Source: Streptomyces mayonensis (GTDB lineage Bacteria; Actinomycetota; Actinomycetes; Streptomycetales; Streptomycetaceae). Taken from it: 64,000 bases of DNA. The DNA is taken from NCBI RefSeq assembly GCF_018982965.1, contig NZ_JACBYP010000013.1, positions 1 to 64,000 of the forward strand, written 5' to 3'. Each line of letters opens with the position of its first letter. Within the stretch, counting starts at the first letter, position 1. This document shows positions 34,255-42,486 of the stretch, piece by piece. The position numbers and the translations under genes were made by a program. The notes beneath the pieces were generated by a model. It made no database searches and was not told the origin of the DNA. It worked only from the letters and a program-made list of their open reading frames with translations.

Positions 34255-36037
34255 CCTGCGCCTCTCCGAGACGATCTCGCCGTTCGGTGTGGGAGCGATC
34301 GTCGACGTCCGGGGTGAGTCGCTCATGGCGCCGGACACGTCCTGGTGGGACAAGAGATTCGCCCATGAGATCAGCTGTGAGCGTCTGATGGCGCGCCTCG
34401 GTGCCGGCGTTCTCAGGCAACCGCCGGAACATGCGGGTCGCGCCGGCAAGGACACTCCCGCGTTGCCCTACTGGCGCTTTCCCGCTTGGCGGTTCTGCGA
34501 ACGCTGCGACAAGCTCTCGAAGCTGACCGGGAAAAAGAAAGGTAAGTGGAGTAACGCCTGTGAGTGTGGCGGCGCCCTCGTACCGATGCGCTACATCGCC
34601 GTCTGTGAGAAGGGTAGCCACGCCCAGGACGTCAACTGGTTCAAGTGGGCGCATCGTGGGCGCGGGGCGAGCCTGAGCGAAGCGGTCCGTTTCTGCCGCG
34701 ATTACAAGGCGCTCAGGTTCCACAAGCTGGCCACCCGTGGCGAAGGTCTCGCGGCGTTGGTGGTGAAGTGCTATGGATGCGGAAACGAGCGCAGACTCGC
34801 GGAACTCGTGACGAAGGGGGCTCTGCACCGGGACGGGATCCGTTGCGCGGGGCGGCAACCCTGGGAGCCGGAGGACTCCGTCAAGAAGCCCTGCCCGTAC
34901 GAGCTGGTCGCCGTTCAGCGCGGTGCCACGGGCAACTACATCGCCGAGAGAATCTCGGCTCTCGACATACCCGAGGAACGTCCGCAGTCCGCGGAGGCGG
35001 CCGACAAGATCCGCGGGCACGTGTTCTTCGAGAAGGTGGTGACGGACAACGGCGGGCCCTTGTCGGAGCAGGTGGCGGAGTGGATCGCCGACGATCTCGG
35101 AGTTACGTCGGAAACCGTCCTCGCCGTGGCGGCGGGGGAGGAGACCGCACCGGACGAGATGCTGCTCGATCTCAAGGATGGTGAGTGGGCGGCGTTCCTG
35201 AAGAAGCTGGACGGTGGACGCGACGGTTCGGGAAGCGACTTCGTCGTCGACGGACGAAGCCTCGGAGGCGTCACAGGGCCGCAGAGTCTGCTCGGCAAGA
35301 TCAGCGGCATCGGGCAGGTGCGCAGGGTCCGTGAGGTCCGTGCTCTACGAGGATTCCGGCGTCATGACGCAGAAGCGGCGATGATCAGCGTTGATCTGGG
35401 CTCGGACCAGCGGCGTTGGCCCACCTACCCGGCGATCGAGCTGTTCGGGGAGGGGATCTTCCTGCGGTTCGACGAGCGGAAGCTCGCCGAGTGGGAGGCG
35501 CAACCGGAGGTGGAGGCACGCGCCGGCATCCTCAAGGAGCGCAGGGCCGACTCTCCCTGGGCCGGCCGCCTCGACATGCCGGAACCCAGGTACATCGCCC
35601 TGCACACGCTGGCGCACCTGCTTATCCGGCGACTGGCGTTCGCAAGCGGTTATGCATCCGCCGCGCTGCAGGAGCGGATCTACGCTAACTCCGACCGTAC
35701 GGACAAGACCGCCGGGATCTTGATCTACACCGCGGCGGGGGACGCTCAGGGGACCCTCGGCGGCCTCGTCAGACTCGGGGCCCCCGAGAAGTTGATCCCG
35801 CTCCTGGTGGCCGCTCTGGACGACGCGGACATCTGTTCCAACGACCCGGTCTGCATCGAGAGCGATCGGCAGGGAGCCTCGCAGCTGAACCTCTCGGCCT
35901 GCCACGGTTGCTCCCTTGTGAGCGAGACCTCCTGCGAAACCGGGAACCGGCTGCTCGATCGACAGCTGGTGCTGGGCGGAAGCGATGTGAGGGGACTCTT
36001 GGACGATGTTCTGGCGGAGGTCCGACAGCCCAGGTGA
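34235..36037 (+). CDS. drmB: DISARM-type DrmB (DUF1998 protein)
   Basis: A 600-residue protein. It begins with the DrmB-typical start (SETISPFGVGAIVDV), then has several zinc-ribbon cysteine pairs (CERCDK near 87, CECGG, CYGCGNE) and a C-terminal DUF1998 domain (HTLAHLLIRRLAFASGYAS; GILIYTAAGDAQGTLGGLV; CHGCSLV...SCETGN). DrmB is the DNA-binding partner of DrmA. The start GTG 34235 lies inside drmA. It is the last gene of operon 1. No phospholipase-D-like drmC follows, unlike standard DISARM; instead comes a small AbrB-like gene and the convergent vsr. Confidence 0.88.
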   Translation: MEKIRHDLRLSETISPFGVGAIVDVRGESLMAPDTSWWDKRFAHEISCERLMARLGAGVLRQPPEHAGRAGKDTPALPYWRFPAWRFCERCDKLSKLTGKKKGKWSNACECGGALVPMRYIAVCEKGSHAQDVNWFKWAHRGRGASLSEAVRFCRDYKALRFHKLATRGEGLAALVVKCYGCGNERRLAELVTKGALHRDGIRCAGRQPWEPEDSVKKPCPYELVAVQRGATGNYIAERISALDIPEERPQSAEAADKIRGHVFFEKVVTDNGGPLSEQVAEWIADDLGVTSETVLAVAAGEETAPDEMLLDLKDGEWAAFLKKLDGGRDGSGSDFVVDGRSLGGVTGPQSLLGKISGIGQVRRVREVRALRGFRRHDAEAAMISVDLGSDQRRWPTYPAIELFGEGIFLRFDERKLAEWEAQPEVEARAGILKERRADSPWAGRLDMPEPRYIALHTLAHLLIRRLAFASGYASAALQERIYANSDRTDKTAGILIYTAAGDAQGTLGGLVRLGAPEKLIPLLVAALDDADICSNDPVCIESDRQGASQLNLSACHGCSLVSETSCETGNRLLDRQLVLGGSDVRGLLDDVLAEVRQPR

Positions 36038-36201
36038 TGTGGCCTCCAGGCCGTCATGCGACGCGCAATGTAGGACGGGCCGAAGCGGCTCGTTGCGGAT
36101 TGCGAACCCGTGCAGAGCGACTACGAGGTCTGGTCACGCTGGATGCGCCTGCCGCCCCCAGGGCAAATACGGGGGTGGGAGCGGCGTGCGATCCTGGCGG
36201 C

Positions 36202-36390
36202 ATGATCCGAGAACCGGCTGAGGCCATGGTGCGTGAGGACGGCTCCGTAGAACTTCCCATGGGGATTCTCGTCGAGGCCGGTCTGGCCCCCGGCGCCCGG
36301 CTCCTCGCCTACAGCGACGGAGACGGGCGAATCGTGCTGCGAAGGGAGGCGGACGCCCTGGACGATCTACTCAACGGACGTCCGCTCTGA
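36202..36390 (+). CDS. AbrB/SpoVT-like small DNA-binding protein
   Basis: A 62-residue protein with the swapped-hairpin AbrB pattern: VREDGSVELPMGILVEAGLAPGARLLAYSDGDGRIVLRREADAL. Family members are transcription factors or MazE-type antitoxins. No toxin gene follows; the next gene, vsr, is convergent and overlaps its last 20 bases. The start ATG 36202 is preceded by a CTGGCGGC context with a weak ribosome site. It may be a regulator of the defence island. The short length makes both assignment and translation moderately uncertain. Confidence 0.55.
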   Translation: MIREPAEAMVREDGSVELPMGILVEAGLAPGARLLAYSDGDGRIVLRREADALDDLLNGRPL

Positions 36391-37099
36391 GCACACGGGC
36401 GGCGTGCTTCGACTTGGACTCCTCCAGTCCGAGTCGTACGAGGGCGGCCGCGTCGTCGATCGGCGTGTGCTCCCAGACTCGGACCACGAACCAGCCGTGT
36501 TCCACCAGGAGGCTGTCCGTCTCTCTGTCACGGCTCTTGTTGCCTTCGATCTTCGACACCCAGAAGTCCCTGTTCGTCGATGGGATCGACCGGTGGGTGG
36601 AGCACCCGTGCCAGTAGCAGCCGTCCACGAACACCGCCACCTTGTGCTTGGTGAAAAGCACGTCCGCGGTTCGGCGCAACGTGGCCACCGGCCTGGCGTT
36701 CACCCTGAAGCGCAGCCCTTCCCGATGCAGAGAGGAGCGGAGCCTGAGCTCGGGCTTGGTGTCGCGTGCTCGATTGGAACGCATCGACGCCCGGGTACCG
36801 CTCGACGAGGCCCAGGAGTTCCCTATCTCCTCCGCCACCAGGAGCCCGGCTTCTTCGGCCAGGAGCCAAGCGGCACGAAGGTTCGCGCTCCGGGTGGGGT
36901 GGTCCACTTCGCCGAGGGAGTATCGGCGTCTGCGTCCTGCGACAGCCCATTCGAGTCTGGCGACGACGTGCCCCGTCCTTCGAGACTCGGTCAGGACGAC
37001 GGTGGCGGGTACTTTGACGCCGGACTCGTCGCTCACGAAACGCTTGGCGTGACCTCCGGCGGCTCGATCCTGTTCACGTTTGCGATCAGTCCTCGTCAT
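36371..37099 (-). CDS. vsr: Vsr-type very-short-patch-repair endonuclease
   Basis: A 242-residue protein. Residues about 115-225 are Vsr: RDTKPELRLRSSLHREGLRFRV, then TADVLFTKHKVAVFVDGCYWHGC, with Asp about 146 in the catalytic position, and the terminal VVRVWEH. Vsr nicks T:G mismatches that arise when 5-methylcytosine deaminates, and travels with 5mC methyltransferases such as the divergent gene here. The first 100 residues (charged; VVLTESRRTGHVVARLEWAVAGRRRRYSLG) are an extra domain absent from E. coli Vsr. ATG 37099. It probably repairs hot spots created by the local methylase. Confidence 0.88.
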   Translation of the reverse strand: MTRTDRKREQDRAAGGHAKRFVSDESGVKVPATVVLTESRRTGHVVARLEWAVAGRRRRYSLGEVDHPTRSANLRAAWLLAEEAGLLVAEEIGNSWASSSGTRASMRSNRARDTKPELRLRSSLHREGLRFRVNARPVATLRRTADVLFTKHKVAVFVDGCYWHGCSTHRSIPSTNRDFWVSKIEGNKSRDRETDSLLVEHGWFVVRVWEHTPIDDAAALVRLGLEESKSKHAARVLRADVR

Positions 37100-37302
37100 C
37101 CCGGCCCTTGGGCGCCAAGCGCGGGAGGGCGGGCGGTAGGCAGAGGTGCGCCGTCGGCTCGCGGGGCCGTCGGATGATCCGCGTGAAGGGTGCCCAAGGT
37201 CCACTCCTCGAGCTTAAGGTGCTGCATGACCTGATCGAGCAGTCCGAAATGGACCTGATTGGGGGCCGGCGCGAAACGCTGTTGAGCTGTACAGTCGGGA
37301 GA

Positions 37303-37332
37303 TTGCCTTCCGGCCTGGTGGCCGGCTACAGT
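37303..37332 (+). promoter_or_regulatory. Leaderless promoter of the methyltransferase with a CCGGCC inverted repeat
   Basis: A -35-like TTGCCT (37303-37308) and -10-like TACAGT (37327-37332) are separated by 18 bp. The methyltransferase ATG lies six bases further, so the transcript would be leaderless. The spacer holds a perfect inverted repeat CCGGCC-TGGT-GGCCGG (37310-37325), a plausible site for autoregulation by the methylase. Confidence 0.6.
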
Positions 37333-37338
37333 GCGCCA

Positions 37339-38619
37339 ATGCGCCAACCACACAATGAAGTCGACGCCTCCGAAGTGGAGGCGGGGGATCCCGGTCTCGC
37401 TCCGCTGAGGACGATCGACCTCTTCGCCGGCTGCGGTGGGCTGACGCAGGGCTTCGTCGACGCGAAGTGCGGCGGCCGTCCGGTGTACCGGCCCGTCGCA
37501 GCCGTCGAGCTCGATCGGGCAGCGGCGGCTACGTACGCGGTGAACTTCACCGAGAAGTTCGGGGCGCATATCCACCAAGGGGACATCGCGGACTGGGTCG
37601 ACAGGCCCGGAGGACTCCCCGAAGCCGACATCGTGTTGGGTGGCCCGCCCTGCCAGGGGTTTTCGAGGCTTGGAAACCAAGATCCGAACGATGCGCGCAA
37701 CCAGCTTTGGCGCCATTATCTGGATGTGGTTTCAACCGTCCGGCCGATGGCTTTCGTTATGGAGAATGTTGACGCCTTCAGGAATTCTCCCGAATTCGAA
37801 CTCTTGCGCAGAGAAGTTCGGGATGGGGGGGCTCTCTCCGAATACTTCATCTACGATGATCTTCTCAACGCTGCTGATTATGGTGTGCCGCAACGACGTT
37901 TCCGTGCGATTGTCGTCGGAATCCGAAAGGATCTACGATCCGCCGTGGACTCGGCTCGTCTAATCGATGACCTGACGGACATGGAACTACAGGCCGCGCT
38001 CATCCCGACTCCGGCTGCCGGGCCCGAACGCACCGTATGGCAGACGATTTCCGACCTCGTGCTGCGCAAGCTCTCCTCCGATCTACCCACACGCGAGGTG
38101 TCCGCTAACGGGCGTAAGATCGCCGGCCCGTTCCGTATGGACGAGCTTCATCTGCGCCGAAACGGCATAAAGCCGATCTCGATGGCGCGCTATCGTTCCA
38201 TTCCCGAGGGGGGAAACCGGTTCGACATCCCCTTCGAGTTGCTTGCGCCTTGTTGGAAGAAGCACAAGAGCGGTTCCGCCGACGTCATGGGGCGACTGCA
38301 CCGCGACAAGCCGTCGGTCACCATCCGTACGGAGTTCTTCAAACCGGAGAAGGGCCGTTACCTGCACCCTTGGCTGCATCGGCCCATCACACACCTGGAA
38401 GCGGCCAGACTGCAGGGCTTCCCGGAGTCTTTCCAATGGTGTGGAAGCAGGAGCGACATCGCACGGCAGATCGGTAACGCCGTGCCCGTCGGGCTGGGAC
38501 GGGCCATCGCCGAGCACCTCGCCCCGCTGCTACTCGCTCAGCGGGACCTTCAGGCAACGACCACGGTGAAGGCTCCCCGTCCGCCCAAGCGGCGACGAAA
38601 GCTGGCGGCGGCTGCCTGA
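37339..38619 (+). CDS. DNA (cytosine-5) methyltransferase
   Basis: A 426-residue C5-methyltransferase with motifs in order: I DLFAGCGGLTQGF (about 26-38), IV GGPPCQGFSRLG with catalytic Cys about 105, VI FVMENVD, VIII PQRRFRA, and X RQIGNAVP near the end. It is the only methylase in the island. It could serve as DrmMII (class 2 DISARM uses a 5mC enzyme) and/or as the protective methylase of the Z1-paraMORC system that follows. ATG 37339 directly follows a leaderless-type promoter; in-frame starts back to 37108 are unlikely. Parts of the gene (37700-37960) are noticeably less GC-rich than neighbours. Target sequence unknown. Confidence 0.9.
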   Translation: MRQPHNEVDASEVEAGDPGLAPLRTIDLFAGCGGLTQGFVDAKCGGRPVYRPVAAVELDRAAAATYAVNFTEKFGAHIHQGDIADWVDRPGGLPEADIVLGGPPCQGFSRLGNQDPNDARNQLWRHYLDVVSTVRPMAFVMENVDAFRNSPEFELLRREVRDGGALSEYFIYDDLLNAADYGVPQRRFRAIVVGIRKDLRSAVDSARLIDDLTDMELQAALIPTPAAGPERTVWQTISDLVLRKLSSDLPTREVSANGRKIAGPFRMDELHLRRNGIKPISMARYRSIPEGGNRFDIPFELLAPCWKKHKSGSADVMGRLHRDKPSVTIRTEFFKPEKGRYLHPWLHRPITHLEAARLQGFPESFQWCGSRSDIARQIGNAVPVGLGRAIAEHLAPLLLAQRDLQATTTVKAPRPPKRRRKLAAAA

Positions 38620-38890
38620 TCGGTCCTGCGTAGAACGTTCGGTGATTCCGTACGGGGAACTTCCCGCATCCGGGCCCGGTTGTCGGTGCGCGCGGATATA
38701 GAGTTGTTTCATTGGACACCGACGCCGGGGCCTCAGCCGTTGGTTCACCTAGGGGAGGGTGAGCGGTGGTGGCCGTGGCCGACCTGACGTCCGCGGCCGA
38801 CGGGCGCGCGGGTCGGACGCCGCTCGTATGGCGGTCGACCCGTAGGCCACCCCTACGATCGCGGTACGCCGTGTATCCGAGGGGTGGGGC

Positions 38891-41473
38891 TTGCAGGAGT
38901 TCGAGGATCAGTACGAGGCGTTCAAGCGCCTGATCAAAACGCACACGCCCGAACAGGCGTTGGCGACGATCAAGCTCTTCGGTATGTCCGACGAGCTCGC
39001 CAAGCGCATTGCGGAGCGTCATCAGCAGGAGACCATCGCCGTCCGCGAGAAGCGGGAGCCCGGTTCCGTCGTCCGGAACAACCGCGAGACTTGGTACGTC
39101 GGCCCCCAGGACGACGACAGGTGCTGGCCCGCTCTCAGAAACCTGCTGGCGAAACAGTCGTGGGACGAGGACAGCCTGCGCGGCCTCGACTCCGCTTCGA
39201 CCAAGGTCGTTTCTATGCTCGACCACCCCCTAGAGAGCGCGTTCTCTACCAGAGGGCTGGTCGTCGGCTACGTGCAGTCGGGTAAGACCAGCAACTTCAC
39301 CGCGCTCATCGCGAAGGCGGCCGACGCCGGATACAAGTTCTTCATCGTCCTCGCCGGCGTCCACAACGGGCTGCGACTGCAGACCCAGCTCCGACTCGAG
39401 CGGCAGCTCGTGGAGCCGGTGATAGACCAGTGGCACCCGCTCACCGGTCGCGTCGGGGACTTCGAGCCTCCCGCGGGCAACCCGGCGGCCTTCTTCGGCG
39501 ACAAGAGTCAGCAGCACGTCCTTTGCGTGATCAAGAAGAACGTGCCCAGGCTGCGGAAGCTCAAGGCGTGGTTGGAAAAGGCGCCCGACTACCTGCGCAA
39601 CTGCCCGACACTGATCATTGACGATGAGGCCGACCAGGCGAGTGTCGCGTCACGTAGCACCAATCCGCTGATCCGGGAGATCGTTGATCTGTTCCCCCGC
39701 GGGGGATACGTCGGTTACACCGCCACGCCCTTCGCCAACCTGCTGATCGACCCCGCCGCCAAGGACCTCTATCCGGAGGACTTCGTCGTCAATCTGCCGA
39801 AGCCACGCGGACACTTCGGCACCGAGGTTCTGTTCGGCCGGGACGCTTTGGACGGCGAGGACCCCCAGGAGGTACCGGACGGATACGACATGATCCGCAC
39901 GGTCCCCGACGAGGAGGTGCCCCTCGTTCGACCGGGACGAGACGAGATCGAGGGGTTCGTACCCGAGATCAGCGGTGCCTTGAGGACGGCAGTCCTGTAC
40001 TTCTGGCTCGTCACGGCCGCCCGACGGGTGCGTGGTACGGGGGTCCCCCACTCCACGATGCTCGTCCACACGAGTGTCAGCACCGTCGTCCACGAGAGCT
40101 TCGAAAGGCCCTTGGAGGCGTTTCGCAAGCGGACGGCGGGGTGGCTCGATGCCGCGGACGGGGAACTGCTCGAGGAGCTGAGGCGGCTCTGGGAGGCCGA
40201 GATCGCCCGTGTCCCCGGTAACGAGCCGGACCTCGGGGAGACGCCCGTTCCCTTCGACGCTCTCCTTCCGTTGTTGGCCGGTGTGGTGGACGACTGTCGC
40301 ATCATCCTGGACAACTCGAAGAGCGTGAAGCGATTGGACTACGAGGCCGGCCCGGTCGTCGCCATCGCCGTGGGCGGCAACACTCTGTCGCGTGGCTTGA
40401 CCCTGGAAGGGCTCGCCGTCAGTTACTTCGTGCGAAACGCCACGACGTACGACTCTTTGCTGCAGATGGGCCGCTGGTTCGGCTTCCGCGAAGGGTACGC
40501 AGACCTGCCGCGCATCTGGATGACGGACGGGATGCGCGACTGGTTCAGGCACATCGCCACCGTCGAGTCGGAGATGCGTCGGGACATCGATGTGTACATG
40601 GTCGAGGACAAGACGCCCAGGACCTTCGCCGTCCGCATGCGGACCCACCCCTCACTCCGTATCACGGCGGCGGGCAAGATGCGGGACGCGGTGAAGGCGA
40701 GTGCGGCGTACGGAGGGCAGCGTGTGCAGACCCGCTACTTCCGTACGCGGGACGCCGAGTGGTTGCGGGCCAACCGGCAGGCCGCCCACGACCTCGTCGA
40801 CCGCTCCCTGCGATTGGCGGGAGCCCGACACCAGGACAACGGAATGCAGGGCAGGCACATCCTCCGAGGTGTGTCCTACGACATCATCCTGGACTTCCTC
40901 GACGAATACCGCTTCCACGGCAAGTCGTTGGAGTGCGACGCGGGTCTGTTGCGCAGTTACGTAGAGCGTCGGGTGCGGTCCGGGGGCGGCGGTTCGCTGA
41001 AGCGCTGGAACGTGGCGATCATCGGCAATCCGCTCAGCGGTGATCCGGAAAAGCGGTACGAGTTCGGTCCCGGGCTCGCCGTGGACCGCGTCATCCGAGC
41101 GAAGCTCGGCGAAAGCGGAGGCGACGCCGCCGACATCAAGACCCTGATGAGCCGTCGCGATGCCGGCGTCGATCTCGACCTCGGTGCGCTGACGGAGATC
41201 AACGAGGCGGCGCTGAAGAACGCCAGGCGCGAGCAGGCGCCCGACACCGCGTTGCTGACCCTGTACCCGATCGACGCTCTATCGCCGTCACCGACGAACC
41301 GCGAGAGGCGTGCTCCGCTCGATGCCGTCGACCACGTGATCGGCGTCGGTCTGGTCTTTCCGATGCCTCGGGGTGAGGACAGTGAGGTGGAGTACTACAG
41401 CGCCGACCTGTCCCGCGTACAGGACGACGAGGAGGAAGACCTGTCGTTGCTCTTCGAGGAGGACGACAGTTGA
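38891..41473 (+). CDS. Z1-domain ATPase (predicted restriction helicase)
   Basis: An 860-residue Z1-superfamily protein. Walker A is GYVQSGKTSNF (about 130), Walker B IIDDEADQASV (about 243), motif III GYTATPFANLL, then a late NTLSRGLTLEGLAVSYF...MGRWFGFR segment typical of Z1 (helicase motifs V-VI). Z1 proteins were described by Iyer and colleagues in paraMORC restriction-modification operons, where they are thought to translocate on DNA for a partner nuclease. The start is TTG 38891, preceded by GGGGTGGGG. It is followed at once (TTGA overlap) by the PD-(D/E)XK gene. Confidence 0.88.
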   Translation: MQEFEDQYEAFKRLIKTHTPEQALATIKLFGMSDELAKRIAERHQQETIAVREKREPGSVVRNNRETWYVGPQDDDRCWPALRNLLAKQSWDEDSLRGLDSASTKVVSMLDHPLESAFSTRGLVVGYVQSGKTSNFTALIAKAADAGYKFFIVLAGVHNGLRLQTQLRLERQLVEPVIDQWHPLTGRVGDFEPPAGNPAAFFGDKSQQHVLCVIKKNVPRLRKLKAWLEKAPDYLRNCPTLIIDDEADQASVASRSTNPLIREIVDLFPRGGYVGYTATPFANLLIDPAAKDLYPEDFVVNLPKPRGHFGTEVLFGRDALDGEDPQEVPDGYDMIRTVPDEEVPLVRPGRDEIEGFVPEISGALRTAVLYFWLVTAARRVRGTGVPHSTMLVHTSVSTVVHESFERPLEAFRKRTAGWLDAADGELLEELRRLWEAEIARVPGNEPDLGETPVPFDALLPLLAGVVDDCRIILDNSKSVKRLDYEAGPVVAIAVGGNTLSRGLTLEGLAVSYFVRNATTYDSLLQMGRWFGFREGYADLPRIWMTDGMRDWFRHIATVESEMRRDIDVYMVEDKTPRTFAVRMRTHPSLRITAAGKMRDAVKASAAYGGQRVQTRYFRTRDAEWLRANRQAAHDLVDRSLRLAGARHQDNGMQGRHILRGVSYDIILDFLDEYRFHGKSLECDAGLLRSYVERRVRSGGGGSLKRWNVAIIGNPLSGDPEKRYEFGPGLAVDRVIRAKLGESGGDAADIKTLMSRRDAGVDLDLGALTEINEAALKNARREQAPDTALLTLYPIDALSPSPTNRERRAPLDAVDHVIGVGLVFPMPRGEDSEVEYYSADLSRVQDDEEEDLSLLFEEDDS

Positions 41474-42486
41474 GCGGGGGCGCCGATCTGCGGCGTGTGC
41501 TCGACCGGCACTGGGCCGAGTTGGATCTCGCCCCACTCGGCCCAGGAGCTGCTCTCAGGACCTCTCCGCTCCCCGTCGTCACCGAGCACGGGGCGGTCGC
41601 TGCGGCTACCGACGGTGACTCGTTGCGTCACTTGCTGATCCCCCTCCGGGGACGTCGACGTGTCCCCACCGGGCGGATCGGCGGAACACTCCGCGTCATG
41701 GAGCGGGCGTTGCAGGACGACGAGACCTACGGACGTTTCGCGGACATCGTCTGCACCCGTAGGGATCTCGACGACGTCTTCACGGGGCTGTGCGCCGACG
41801 TCCTCGTGGCACTGGAGGCGGACGGGCGGCAGCCCTACCGCACTACGCTGGCGGTGGTGAACCGCTGGCGTCAGCTCTTCAGCGGCATACCCCGCACGCT
41901 CACCGAGACGCAGGAGATCGGCCTCATCGGCGAGTTGTCGGTCCTCCTCCGCCTGCTCGTCAAGGACCCGGGCGCCGTGAGGTGGTGGACCGGCCCCGAG
42001 GGAGGACGGCACGACTTCTCCGACGGCCTCCGCGCCGTGGAGGTGAAGAGCACGCACACGACCTCGGAGCGTAGGACTTTCGACGTCCACGGACTCGACC
42101 AGCTGGAGGCACCGCAGGACGGTCGTCTGATGCTGGCCTGGCAGCGGTTCGAAAAGAGCCCGCGGGGGCGGACCGTCGGTGAGCTCGCCGCGGAGGCGGC
42201 CCGGATGTGCGACGACGAGTCGGAGCTGTGGCTTCGACTGGCACGTGTCGGCTATCGGCACGGACAGACGGACGACGAAGGCGCACTGCGCGTGTCACCG
42301 CTTGAAGAACGTTGGTACGAGGTCGACGGGGCCTTCCCCCGCCTCACGGCCGCTTCGCTGACGGAGCCGGTACCCGACGCACTCCTGGACGTTCGCTACA
42401 CCGTCGACCTGGCCGGTGTCCACTCGCCGGTGCTGGACGACGCGTCCGTGGATGCCTTCCTGGACGAGCTGGGGTGGACGCCATGA
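41470..42486 (+). CDS. PD-(D/E)XK motif protein (DUF4420 type)
   Basis: A 338-residue protein with a restriction-endonuclease-like core: Glu in EIGLIGELSVLLRLL, Asp in GGRHDFSDG (about 181) and EVKST (about 190-194), the classic D...ExK triad. It matches the DUF4420 PD-(D/E)XK proteins that accompany Z1 ATPases. It is the best candidate for the DNA-cutting subunit of operon 2. The TTG start overlaps the Z1 stop and its stop overlaps the next ATG, giving tight co-translation. Cleavage specificity unknown. Confidence 0.85.
   Translation: MSGGADLRRVLDRHWAELDLAPLGPGAALRTSPLPVVTEHGAVAAATDGDSLRHLLIPLRGRRRVPTGRIGGTLRVMERALQDDETYGRFADIVCTRRDLDDVFTGLCADVLVALEADGRQPYRTTLAVVNRWRQLFSGIPRTLTETQEIGLIGELSVLLRLLVKDPGAVRWWTGPEGGRHDFSDGLRAVEVKSTHTTSERRTFDVHGLDQLEAPQDGRLMLAWQRFEKSPRGRTVGELAAEAARMCDDESELWLRLARVGYRHGQTDDEGALRVSPLEERWYEVDGAFPRLTAASLTEPVPDALLDVRYTVDLAGVHSPVLDDASVDAFLDELGWTP

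Noticed and set aside
32257..34455. 732-residue reading frame on the - strand
   Set aside because: Antisense to drmA; composition is that of a complementary frame in GC-rich coding DNA.
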